64,000 nucleotides of DNA from Azohydromonas australica DSM 1124 (GTDB lineage Bacteria > Pseudomonadota > Gammaproteobacteria > Burkholderiales > Burkholderiaceae_C), in NCBI RefSeq assembly GCF_000430725.1, contig NZ_AUMO01000031.1, forward strand, positions 162,105 to 226,104. Reading direction: 5' to 3'. The notes beneath the pieces are model-generated. The model did not search any database. It saw only the letters and a list, made by a program, of their open reading frames with translations, and was not told the origin of the DNA. Shown here one piece after another: positions 34,598-47,338 of the stretch. Within the stretch, counting starts at the first letter, position 1. Every line of letters begins with the position of its first letter. A program made the translations under genes and the position numbers.

Positions 34598-37005
34598 GCC
34601 GTTTGCGGGAGCTGCTGGGCTCGCTGTCGGCACGCATCATCCTGGCCTGCGTGCTGCTCGAAGCGGTGGTGCTGGGCCTCCTGGTGCTCAGCGGCGCGCA
34701 GCTCATGGACGGGGCGCTGCGCACGCAGGCCGCGCTGCGCGTGGAGCAGTCCAAGCCGCTGCTCAACGCCGCGCTGGCCGCGCCGCTGGCGGAGGAGGAC
34801 ATCGTCACGCTGCAGGAGATCCTGCGCGAGAGCCGCAGCGCGCAGGCGCTGTCCTACCTGGTGCTGCTGGACCGCGAGGGCAAGCCCATCGCCAGCGAGG
34901 GCTGGAACATGTCGCGGCGGCTGCCACCGGTGGACACCGAATTGCGGCTGGACCTGGCCGACGGCTTCTTCGACGTGGAGATGCCCATCGAGCTGGCCGG
35001 ACAGAGCTACGGGCGGCTGCACTTCGGCATCGCGCTGCAGGCGCTGCGCGACACGGCGCGGCAGCTGGTGGCGCAGAACGTGGCCATCGGCACGGGGGCG
35101 ATCCTGGGCTCGCTGGGCCTGCTGGTGGTGGTGGGGCGCTGGCTCACGCGCCCGCTCAAGCGGCTCACCGGCGCGGCGCAGCGCATCGCCGAGGGCAGCT
35201 TCGACGTGCGGCTGCGCGTGAGCAGCCGCGACGAGGTGGGCACGCTCACGCGCGCGTTCAACACCATGGCCGCGGCCATCGCCGAGCGCATGCAGGCGCT
35301 GCAGGAGGCGCACGCGCTGCAGGAGTGCTACCTGGCGCAGTCGCGCGCGGAGCACGCGCGGCTGTCGGCGCTGCTGTCGGCCATGACCATCGGCATCCTG
35401 TTCGTGGACGAGCAGGACCGCATCGTCTACCACAACCCCGCGCTGTGCCGGCTGCTGGGCATCGACGCCGACGCCGAGCTCGACGGCCACGCGGTGCAGG
35501 CGCTGGCGGCGCTGGCCGCGGTGCGCGGCGTCTCCGACGACTGCTTCGCCAGCGGCGAGGGCCGCGTCAACACCCAGGAGCTGCCGCTGAGCGACGGCAC
35601 GGTGCTCACGCGCACGGCGCACCCGGTGTGCAACGAGGACGGCCAGCCCATCGGGCGGCTGTGGATCCTCAACGACGTCACGGTGGAGCGCCGCACCTCG
35701 CAGCAGCTGGTCTACCTGGCCGAGCGCGACCCGCTCACGGGCCTCTACAACCGCCGCTCGTTCCAGCACGAGCTGCAGCGGCGGCTGGCGCACGCCGGGC
35801 GGCAGGGCACGCAGGTGGCGCTGCTGATGTTCGACCTGGACGAGTTCAAGCTCGTCAACGACCGCTTCGGCCACCAGGCCGGCGACAAGGTGCTGATCCA
35901 GATCGCGGCCGAGGTGGGCGCGCTGGTGCGGCGCAGCGAGTTCTTCGCGCGGCTGGGCGGCGACGAGTTCGCGCTGATCTGCGAGCCCGAAGGGCCGGAG
36001 ATGCTGCGCGCGCTGTGCCAGCGGGTGGTGCAGGCCGTCGCGCGGCTGCCGGTGGCCTTCCGCGGCCAGAGCCTGCGGCTGACCTCCAGCCTGGGCATCG
36101 CGCTGTTCCCCGAACACGCCGACAACCCCGAGGAGCTGGTGGCGCGCGCCGACGCCGCCATGTACCAGGCCAAGGAGGCGGGCCGCAACGGCTGGCAGGT
36201 CTACGACCGCGAGCGCGACGTCACGGACGAGAAGCTTGCGCGCATCGGCTGGAACGAGCGGCTGCGCCGCGCGCTGGACCAGGACCGCTTCGTGCCGCTG
36301 TTCCAGGGCATCTACGACGCGCGCGACGGCTCGCTGCAGCACTACGAGCTGCTGCTGCGCCTGCGCGACGACGCCGACCCGGCGCGGCTGATCACGCCGG
36401 GCCAGTTCATCGCGCATGCCGAGCGCAGCGGGCTGATCCGCGAGATCGACCGCTGGGTGCTCAGCCGCGCCGTCGCGGCGCTGGCGGCGGTGCCGAGCCT
36501 GCCGGCGGTGGCGGTGAACATCTCCGGGCGCTCCTTCGAGGACCCGGCGCTGCCGCGCCACATCGACCGCGAGCTGCGCCGCCACGGCGTGGCGCCGCAC
36601 CGGCTGCTGGTGGAGCTGACCGAGACCGCGGCGGTGGGCGACCTGCGCGACGCGCAGCGCCTGATCGGGCAGTTGCACGCCATGGGCTGCCGCGTGTGCC
36701 TGGACGACTTCGGCAGCGGCTTCGCCTCCTTCGCTTACCTGAAGCACCTGCCCGCGGACGTGCTCAAGATCGACGGCCTGTTCGTGCGCAACCTGGCGCG
36801 CGACCGCGACGACCTGGTGTTCGTGCGCGCCATCGTGGACGTGGCCAAGGGGCTCGGCAAGGTCACCGTGGCCGAGATGGTCGAGGACGAGGAGACGCTG
36901 GCGCTGCTGCGCAGCGTGGGCGTGGACCAGGTCCAGGGCTACCACCTCGGCCGCCCGCAGGAGCTGCATGCCTGCGTGGTGGAAAGGATGGAGGAGCAGA
37001 CATGA
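34594..37005 (+). CDS. Membrane receptor with HAMP, PAS, GGDEF and EAL domains
   Basis: The 803-residue protein starts at TTG 34594, overlapping the upstream TGA, with GGAG 8 nt before it. TM1 lies at about 14-36, a periplasmic domain to 160, TM2 at about 160-182, HAMP at about 183-235, a PAS-like domain at about 265-365, GGDEF at about 375-540 and EAL at about 550-795. The GGDEF loop reads RLGGDEF; the inhibitory RxxD site is not seen (RRSE occurs there). The EAL domain keeps VNISGRSF, VELTET, DDFGSGF and KIDG, with the signature as ELL instead of EAL. It therefore probably makes and/or degrades c-di-GMP. Its tight coupling to the PhnD-type binding protein suggests periplasmic ligand control. 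Confidence 0.9.
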   Translation: MSRLRELLGSLSARIILACVLLEAVVLGLLVLSGAQLMDGALRTQAALRVEQSKPLLNAALAAPLAEEDIVTLQEILRESRSAQALSYLVLLDREGKPIASEGWNMSRRLPPVDTELRLDLADGFFDVEMPIELAGQSYGRLHFGIALQALRDTARQLVAQNVAIGTGAILGSLGLLVVVGRWLTRPLKRLTGAAQRIAEGSFDVRLRVSSRDEVGTLTRAFNTMAAAIAERMQALQEAHALQECYLAQSRAEHARLSALLSAMTIGILFVDEQDRIVYHNPALCRLLGIDADAELDGHAVQALAALAAVRGVSDDCFASGEGRVNTQELPLSDGTVLTRTAHPVCNEDGQPIGRLWILNDVTVERRTSQQLVYLAERDPLTGLYNRRSFQHELQRRLAHAGRQGTQVALLMFDLDEFKLVNDRFGHQAGDKVLIQIAAEVGALVRRSEFFARLGGDEFALICEPEGPEMLRALCQRVVQAVARLPVAFRGQSLRLTSSLGIALFPEHADNPEELVARADAAMYQAKEAGRNGWQVYDRERDVTDEKLARIGWNERLRRALDQDRFVPLFQGIYDARDGSLQHYELLLRLRDDADPARLITPGQFIAHAERSGLIREIDRWVLSRAVAALAAVPSLPAVAVNISGRSFEDPALPRHIDRELRRHGVAPHRLLVELTETAAVGDLRDAQRLIGQLHAMGCRVCLDDFGSGFASFAYLKHLPADVLKIDGLFVRNLARDRDDLVFVRAIVDVAKGLGKVTVAEMVEDEETLALLRSVGVDQVQGYHLGRPQELHACVVERMEEQT

Positions 37006-38031
37006 CGCAGACGATGAAGGCCGCGTTCATCACCGGCCACGGCGGCAACGAGGTGGTGGCCATCGGCGAGCGGCCACTGCCGACGCGCGCGCCGGGCGAG
37101 GTGCTGGTGCGCGTGCGCGCCGCCACGCTCAACCGCGTGGACCTGTACATGCGCGACAGCGGCGCGGGCATCACGCACCGGCTGCCGCAGATCATGGGCA
37201 TCGACGGCGCCGGCACGGTGGAGGCGGTGGACGACGGCGAGACGCTGCTGCAGGTCGGCCAGCGCGTGCTGCTGCACCCGGGCATCAGTTGCGGACGCTG
37301 CGAGTTCTGCGCCCGCGGCGAGGGCGTGCTGTGCCCCGGCGTCTCCTACCTGGGCGAGCACCGCGACGGCACGCTGGCGCAATACGTCAGCCTGCCCGCG
37401 CGCAACGTGTTCCCGATGCCCGAGGGCTTCACTTTCGAGGAGGCCGCCGCGCTGGGCGTGAACCACCTCACCGCGTGGCGCATGCTGTTCAGCAAGGCGC
37501 AACTGAAGCCGTGGGAGACGGTGCTGATCTTCGGCATCGGCGGTGGCGTGTCGCTGGCGGCGCTGCAGCTGGCCAAGTGGACGGGCGCCAAGGCCATCGT
37601 CACCTCGCGCGACGACGCCAAGCTGGAGCGCGCGCTGGCGCTGGGCGCCGACCATGCCGTCAACGGCGCGCGCCAGGACGTGGCCAAGGCGGTGCTCGCG
37701 CTCACGGGCGGGCGCGGCGTGGACGTGGTGATCGAGAACGTGGGCGCGGCGGTGTGGGGCAGCGCGCTGCGCGCGGTGGTGCGCGGCGGGCGCATCGTCA
37801 CCTGCGGCGCCACCAGCGGCGACCAGCCGCCGGCGGACCTGCGCCGGGTGTTCATCCGCCAGCTGCAGATCCTGGGCTCCACGCTGGGCGACCTGCACGA
37901 GATGGACGCGCTGCTGCGCGCCTGCGCCGGCGGCGCGATCCGGCCCGTGATCGACTCCACCTGGGCACTGGACGAGCTGCACGCCGCGCTGGACCGGCTG
38001 GAGGCGGGGGCGCAGTTCGGGAAGGTCGCGC

Positions 38032-38045
<14 letters not shown>
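37002..38045 (+). CDS. Medium-chain dehydrogenase/reductase (quinone-oxidoreductase-like)
   Basis: The 347-residue MDR protein has the GroES-like N-terminal domain and a Rossmann domain (FGIGGGVSLAALQLAKW, about 172-188). Structural zinc ligands are present (C97, C100, C103, C111 in CGRCEFCARGEGVLC). The catalytic-zinc ligands are not obvious: LNRVDLY replaces the Cys motif and GIDGAG replaces GHE. It therefore probably reduces enones or quinones with NADPH rather than oxidising alcohols. ATG 37002 overlaps the stop of the GGDEF-EAL gene by 4 bp (ATGA), so they are translationally coupled. Its 3' end overlaps the convergent hybrid kinase gene by 14 bp. Confidence 0.87.
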
Positions 38046-42360
<4,315 letters not shown>

Positions 42361-42370
42361 GGCGCGCTCC

Positions 42371-43474
42371 TCAGCCGGCGGCGTCGCAGGCCTGCCCGTC
42401 CGGATAGCGGCGGGCGATGTCGCAGAAGGCCTCGAAGCAGTCCATGAGGCAGTCCAGCAGCCGCGGGTCGAAATGCCGCCCGCGCTCGCGCGCCATCACC
42501 TCGCGCACCTGCGCGAAGGGCATGGGCGGCTTGTAGACGCGGCGCGAGATCAGGGCGTCGAACACGTCGGCCAGCGCCATCAGCCGCGCCGCCAGCGGGA
42601 TGGCGTCGCCGGCCAGGCCGTCGGGGTAGCCGCTGCCGTCCCAGCGCTCGTGGTGGTGCAGCGCGATCTCGCGCGCGTAGGCCAGGAAGGGCACGGGCTC
42701 GTGCGTGTCCGCCACCGCGCGCGCGATGGCGTCGGCGCCGAGCCGGGCGTGCGTCTTCATCACCTCCCACTCCTCGGCGGTGAGCTTGCCGGGCTTGAGC
42801 AGGATGTGGTCGGGGATGCCGACCTTGCCGATGTCGTGCAGCAGCGCGGACTTGCCGATGAGCCCGATGTTGTGGGCGTCGAGCTCGCCGGCGAAGCCCG
42901 GCAGCGCCGCAGCGCGGCGCGCCAGCGTCAGCACGTACTCCTGCGTGCGCAGGATGTGGTTGCCGGTCTCGTTGTCGCGCGTCTCGGCCAGGCGCGCCAG
43001 CGCGCGGATGGTGACGTCCTGCGCCACATGGCTCTCGTGCATGCGCCGCGCGATCTCGGCTTCCAGCGCGGCGTTGTCGCGGCGCAGCAGGTCGCGCGCG
43101 TGCTTGAGCTCCAGGTGCGTGTGCACCCGCGCCAGTACGATGGCCGGGTGCAGCGGCTTGGTGATGTAGTCCACCGCCCCCAGCGCCAGCCCGCGCTGCT
43201 CGTCCTCCGCCGCGTTCATGGCCGTGATGAAGATCACCGGCACGTCGTGCGCCTGGGGCGAGGCACGCAGCCGCTGCAGCACCTCGTAGCCGCTCATGGC
43301 GGGCATCATGATGTCCAGCAGGATCAGGTCGGGCGCGGGCTGCTGTGTCGCCAGCTCCAGCGCCCGCGCCCCCGAGTTGGCCGCGAGCACCTGGTAGTGC
43401 CCGCACAGCAGCTCGGCCAGCACCGTGAGGTTCTCCGGGTTGTCGTCGGCGATGAGAACGGTGCTGCGTGACAT
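42371..43474 (-). CDS. HD-GYP response regulator (c-di-GMP phosphodiesterase)
   Basis: The 367-residue protein joins a receiver domain (phosphoacceptor D54 in LILLDIMMP; K107 in YITKPLHP) to an HD-GYP domain (about 150-350). The HD pair is H213-D214 in ALLHDIGKVGIP, and the GYP motif is HHHERWDGSGYPDG (about 273-286). All metal-binding residues appear intact, so it should hydrolyse c-di-GMP to pGpG/GMP when phosphorylated. The gene starts the operon and is 10 bp from the hybrid kinase gene, its likely partner. The ATG at 43474 is the receiver start (MSRSTVLIADD). Confidence 0.93.
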   Translation of the reverse strand: MSRSTVLIADDNPENLTVLAELLCGHYQVLAANSGARALELATQQPAPDLILLDIMMPAMSGYEVLQRLRASPQAHDVPVIFITAMNAAEDEQRGLALGAVDYITKPLHPAIVLARVHTHLELKHARDLLRRDNAALEAEIARRMHESHVAQDVTIRALARLAETRDNETGNHILRTQEYVLTLARRAAALPGFAGELDAHNIGLIGKSALLHDIGKVGIPDHILLKPGKLTAEEWEVMKTHARLGADAIARAVADTHEPVPFLAYAREIALHHHERWDGSGYPDGLAGDAIPLAARLMALADVFDALISRRVYKPPMPFAQVREVMARERGRHFDPRLLDCLMDCFEAFCDIARRYPDGQACDAAG

Positions 43475-43886
43475 GGCGCTCCGGAACAGGGTGGCTGGGG
43501 TGGGTGTGCGCAATGCGCATGGCGCGGCCTGGCGGCGGCAGCGGGACGGCCTTGCGCCGCGCCTGATTCGTTTACGGCTTTGCAGCGGACGGTTGAAGTG
43601 CGTTTCGAACAATTCGTGCGCTATTTCCCATTCGCCGGGTGCGCTGGAGGTCGCGGACGGCTTTCGAGGCCCTGACATCCGCTTGCCGCGAGCGCCGGAG
43701 GATGCTGCCGCTCCCGGCGCGGGCCTTCCGTGGCGGAAGTCCCGCAGTGCGGGCCCGCGGCGCAGCGGCGGGCCGAAGTCGTGAATTCATTGGCGCTGCC
43801 CGGGGCGGTCGCGGAGCGGGCGCACCCGACAATCGTCTTTCTTCCCGTATTCGGCGCCGCCTGCGAGGCTCGCCGCTCGCCTTCAA
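43475..43886. other. Divergent promoter region, no gene recognised
   Basis: This 412-bp gap separates the leftward HD-GYP/kinase operon from rightward prsT, so it must hold two promoters. Open frames within it are Arg/Ala-rich translations without motifs. AT-rich patches near 43560-43640 (TTCGTTTACGG, TTTCGAACAATTCG, GCTATTTCCCATTCG) could contain promoter elements, but no convincing -35/-10 pair was picked out. Confidence 0.4.
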
Positions 43887-46673
43887 ATGAAAACTCCCCG
43901 TCGCCTTGCCATTCCTCTTGCCTTGAGCCTGCTGACCGGCGCTGCGCTGCTGGGCTGTGGCTCCGACGGCGATCCGAAGGAGCTCATCGCTTCAGGCCGC
44001 AACTACATCGAGCAGAACGACCCCAAGGCGGCCACCATCCAGCTCAAGAACGCGCTGCAGAAGTCGCCCGACCTGGCCGAGGCGCGCGTGCTGCTGGGGG
44101 TGGCGCTGCTGGAGCAGGGCGACGTGGTGGGCGCCGAGGTGCAGGCCAGCAAGGCGCTGGAGCTCGGCGGCGTGCAGGACGAGGCCGTGCCGCTGATGGC
44201 CCGGGTGATGCTGCTGCAGGGCAAGGCGGCGCAGGTCGTGGAGCGCTACGGCTCGGCGGCGCTGACGCAGCCCAAGGCCAAGGCCGCGCTGCAGACGGTG
44301 CTGGCGCAGGCGCACCTGGCACAGAACCAGCGCGAGCCCGCCGAGGCAGCGCTCAAGTCGGCGCTGGAGCTCGATCCCGGGCACCTGCCGGCGCAGCTGT
44401 TGCAGGTGCGCATTCGCGCAGCGGCACCGGACGTGGCCGGCGCGCGCCAGCAGGTCGAGGAGCTGCTCAAGCAGCATCCCAAGTCCCACGAGGCCTGGCT
44501 GCTGCTGGCCGCGCTGGCGCAGGCCGGCGAGGACTACGACGGCGCGGGCAAGGCCTACCAGCAGGCGCAGGCCGCGCGCAAGGACATCATGGGGGCCTAC
44601 TCCGGCTACATCCTGATGCTCAACGGGCAGAAGAAGTACGAGGAGGCGGACAAGCAGCTTGCGCTGCTCAAGGCCCAGTACCCCGAGCATCCGCAGACCA
44701 AGGTGCTGGAGGGGCAGTCGCTCTTGCGGAAGAAGGACGTGAAGGCCGCGCGCGAGGCGGTGCAGGCGGCGATCAAGGCCGCGCCCAACTTCGGCTTCGC
44801 GCAGCAGCTCGCCGGCGCCATCGAGTACGAGGCCGGCGCGCTGGCGCAGGCCACCGCGTACCTGACCAAGGCGCAGCAGCTCATGCCCGAATCCGCGCCC
44901 GTGCGGCTGCTGCTGGCGCAGACGCTGCTGCGCTCGGGCGACCCGGCCAAGGCGCTGGTGACGCTGCAGCCGCTGCTCGAAGACAAGGACAAGAAGGACT
45001 CCCCGGCCATGGCGCTGGGGCTGGCGGCGCAGGCCTACCAGCAGCAGGGCGACCTCGTGCGCGCGGAGGCGCTGTTCAAGCGCGCCACGGCGGCGGACCC
45101 CACCGACAGCCGCGCCCGCGTGGCCCTGGCGATGGCGCAGCTCGCGCGCGGCGACGCCGCGGGCATGGAGGCGCTGCAGTCCGCGGCCGCCAGCGACGAC
45201 AAGGGCATCACCGCCGACCTGGCGCTGGTCAACGAGCGCATGCGCCGGCGCGAGTTCGATGCCGCGCTCGCGGCCATCGACGCGCTGGAGAAGAAGACGC
45301 CCGCGCAGGCCACGGCCTCGCTGCTGCGCGCACGCGTGCAGATGGCGCTCAAGCAGCCCGACAAGGCGCGCCAGAGCCTGGAGCAGGCGGCCAAGGTGGA
45401 GCCGGCCAACCTGCAGACCGCCATGGCGCTGGCCGAGCTGGACCTGCGCGACAAGCAGTTCGACGCCGCGCGCAAGCGCTTCGACGCCACGCTCAAGGCC
45501 GACGGGCGCAACGTGCCCGCGCTGCTGGCCGTGGCCCGCATCCGCCAGGCCGCCGGCGCGCCGGCGGCCGAGGTGGCGAAGATGCTGGAGGACGCCGTGC
45601 GCGCCAATCCTTCGGAAGCCAGCTCGCGCCTGGCGCTGGTGGAGCACCACCTGGCGCAGAAGAACAACTCCGCGGCGCTGACCGCCGCGCAGGAGGCCGT
45701 GTCCGCGCTGCCCGACGACCCGGCCGTGCTCGCCGAGCTCGCGCGCGTGCAGGCCGTCAGCGGCGACCTCAACCAGTCCATCAGCAGCCTGGGCCAGGTG
45801 GCGGCCAAGCGGCCCAACTCGGTGCAGGCCCAGATGATGCTGGCCGACGTGCACCTGGCGGCCAAGAACTACGACGCCGCCATCGCGGCGCTGGAGCGCG
45901 CGCGCGCGCTGGCGCCGCGCGAGTTCACGGTGTCGCAGCGCCTGGCCGCGGCGCAACTGGCGGCCGGGCAGGGCCCGGCGGCGCTGTCCACGGCGCGCGC
46001 GCTGCAGAAGGACAAGGACATGGCCGTGGCCGGCCTGCTGCTCGAAGGCGACATCGAGAGCACGCAGCGCCGCTGGCGCGAGGCCGTGGCGGCCTACCGT
46101 GCCGCGCTGGCCAAGGAGCCCACCAGCACCAACCTCGCCGTGAAGGTGCACAGCGCCCTGGTGAGCCAGGAGGACAAGGCCGGCGCCGCGGGCTTCGCCA
46201 GCAAGTGGATGGCCGAGCACGCCAAGGACGCGGGCTTCCTGTTCCACCTCAGCGAGGTGGCGATCGCGCAGCGCGACTTCGCCGTGGCCGAGAGCCAGCT
46301 CAACGACGCGCTGAAGCTGCGCGCCGACGACCCGGTGATGCTCAACAACCTGGCGTGGGTGCACGTGCAGCTCAAGAAGCCCACGGCGGTGGAGCTGGCC
46401 GAGAAGGCCAACAAGCTGCGCCCGGACACGCCGGCGTTCATGGACACGCTGGCGGTGGCGCTGGCGGCCAACAAGCAGTTCGACCGCGCCATCGAGATGC
46501 AGAAGAAGGTCATCGCGATGGACCAGAACCCAAGCTGGCGCCTGGGCCTGGCACGCCTGTACATCGACGCCGGCCAGCGCACCCAGGCCCGCACCGAACT
46601 CGACGCCCTGGCGCAGATGGGCAAGGACTTCAAGCGCCAGGAAGAGGTGCAGAAGCTGATGCGGGAGCTGTGA
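43887..46673 (+). CDS. prsT: PEP-CTERM-system TPR lipoprotein PrsT
   Basis: The 928-residue protein begins with a lipoprotein signal peptide (LLTGAALLGCGSDGD, lipidated Cys near residue 24) followed by DPKELIASGRNYIEQNDPKAA, the typical entry to a long series of TPRs. Repeats continue to the C-terminus (LNNLAWVHVQLKKPTAVELAEKANKL, RPDTPAFMDTLAVALA). This length and layout match PrsT, which is encoded with exosortase/PEP-CTERM exopolysaccharide systems and is thought to take part in polymer export. No exosortase gene is in the window, but a protein with a PEP-CTERM-like tail is encoded at about 55 kb. ATG 43887 starts the signal peptide directly. Confidence 0.9.
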   Translation: MKTPRRLAIPLALSLLTGAALLGCGSDGDPKELIASGRNYIEQNDPKAATIQLKNALQKSPDLAEARVLLGVALLEQGDVVGAEVQASKALELGGVQDEAVPLMARVMLLQGKAAQVVERYGSAALTQPKAKAALQTVLAQAHLAQNQREPAEAALKSALELDPGHLPAQLLQVRIRAAAPDVAGARQQVEELLKQHPKSHEAWLLLAALAQAGEDYDGAGKAYQQAQAARKDIMGAYSGYILMLNGQKKYEEADKQLALLKAQYPEHPQTKVLEGQSLLRKKDVKAAREAVQAAIKAAPNFGFAQQLAGAIEYEAGALAQATAYLTKAQQLMPESAPVRLLLAQTLLRSGDPAKALVTLQPLLEDKDKKDSPAMALGLAAQAYQQQGDLVRAEALFKRATAADPTDSRARVALAMAQLARGDAAGMEALQSAAASDDKGITADLALVNERMRRREFDAALAAIDALEKKTPAQATASLLRARVQMALKQPDKARQSLEQAAKVEPANLQTAMALAELDLRDKQFDAARKRFDATLKADGRNVPALLAVARIRQAAGAPAAEVAKMLEDAVRANPSEASSRLALVEHHLAQKNNSAALTAAQEAVSALPDDPAVLAELARVQAVSGDLNQSISSLGQVAAKRPNSVQAQMMLADVHLAAKNYDAAIAALERARALAPREFTVSQRLAAAQLAAGQGPAALSTARALQKDKDMAVAGLLLEGDIESTQRRWREAVAAYRAALAKEPTSTNLAVKVHSALVSQEDKAGAAGFASKWMAEHAKDAGFLFHLSEVAIAQRDFAVAESQLNDALKLRADDPVMLNNLAWVHVQLKKPTAVELAEKANKLRPDTPAFMDTLAVALAANKQFDRAIEMQKKVIAMDQNPSWRLGLARLYIDAGQRTQARTELDALAQMGKDFKRQEEVQKLMREL

Positions 46674-46690
46674 GGCAGGCTTGAGCGCAG

Positions 46691-46707
46691 GGCCCGCTGG
46701 CCGGGCC
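46691..46707 (+). terminator. Weak terminator-like hairpin after prsT
   Basis: GGCCCG and CGGGCC form a 6-bp stem with a 5-nt loop (CTGGC) 17 bp past the prsT stop codon. There is no T-run. Confidence 0.35.
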
Positions 46708-46724
46708 GCGGCGCCTGACTGCCT

Positions 46725-46870
46725 TCACCCCGCCACCGGCAGCTGTCGTGCCATGGCCCGGAATGGCGCCGGCCGGTGGCCCGTGTGCTTCTCGAGGAAG
46801 CCCACGGAACAGGCCTCATCCTCGAATTCAGCAGTGCCGCCACCGGCTTGACGCCCAGCGAACCCGCGTT
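46725..46870 (-). pseudogene. Remnant of an AraC-family regulator gene (3' end only)
   Basis: The minus strand encodes FEDEACSVGFLEKHTGHRP then FRAMARQ and a stop, the last helix of an AraC DNA-binding domain. The intact regulator encoded at 49757-50656 ends FEDEAYFGRFFKKHTGHRP...FRAMARQ. Nucleotide similarity continues upstream to about 46870 (ACCGGCTTGACGCCCAGCGA against ACCTGCTTGACGCTCAGCAG) and then stops. The rest of the gene, including the first helix-turn-helix and sensing domain, is missing. It is in the same orientation as the intact copy and sits on the other side of the GGDEF-EAL gene. Confidence 0.7.
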
Positions 46871-47338
46871 GGCCGCCGCGCTCGCGAAATGGCGCCGAGG
46901 CTTGGGAATGGCTGGATGCGGGGCGTTTCGATACAGCCGTCACAGGCATGCAAATGACGCCATGGGATGGCCCGGACGCCAGCGGCGTTGGCGAAATATG
47001 GAAAAAGCAATGGGGCGGCTTGGTCCCGTCATGGCGACGGCCAGCAAAAAAGGTGGCCACCCCAAAGTCTGCTCCGAGTCCGGGATGGCTGGATTTTTGG
47101 CCAAGGCTTTTGATGCCCTTGTGCGGAAAAGGCGATTCTCAAATACACAGGCAACAAGGTAAGCCACAGCGGGAACTGAGCTGTCGCCTCCAGTGCGCAG
47201 TGGGGTTACCGCCCGCTCGCTTCTGCAAATCCCTGGCGATGTGGAAATTTTGCACAAAATCTGCGTCCAGGGCAGCGCACTGAACGCGCAATACTGCTAC
47301 CGCGCTATTGTTGTGCCTGCTTGAAGCTCACGGATTCC
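46871..47338. other. Lower-GC intergenic stretch upstream of GGDEF-EAL gene
   Basis: No gene recognised. The sequence is visibly less GC-rich than the flanks (for example TTGGCGAAATATGGAAAAAGCAA and GATTCTCAAATACACAGG). It contains the upstream region of the next gene and probably DNA acquired with it. Confidence 0.45.

Noticed and set aside
34045..36969. Minus-strand open frame of 974 codons opposite the binding protein and GGDEF-EAL genes
   Set aside because: Same shadow pattern; the plus-strand gene has all expected catalytic motifs.
43572..43886. 104-codon minus-strand frame in the prsT/HD-GYP promoter region
   Set aside because: Arg/Ala/Pro-rich with no start site; the region must contain two promoters.
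43992..46364. Minus-strand open frame of 790 codons opposite prsT
   Set aside because: Composition is a shadow of the TPR gene on the plus strand; no start site or motif.
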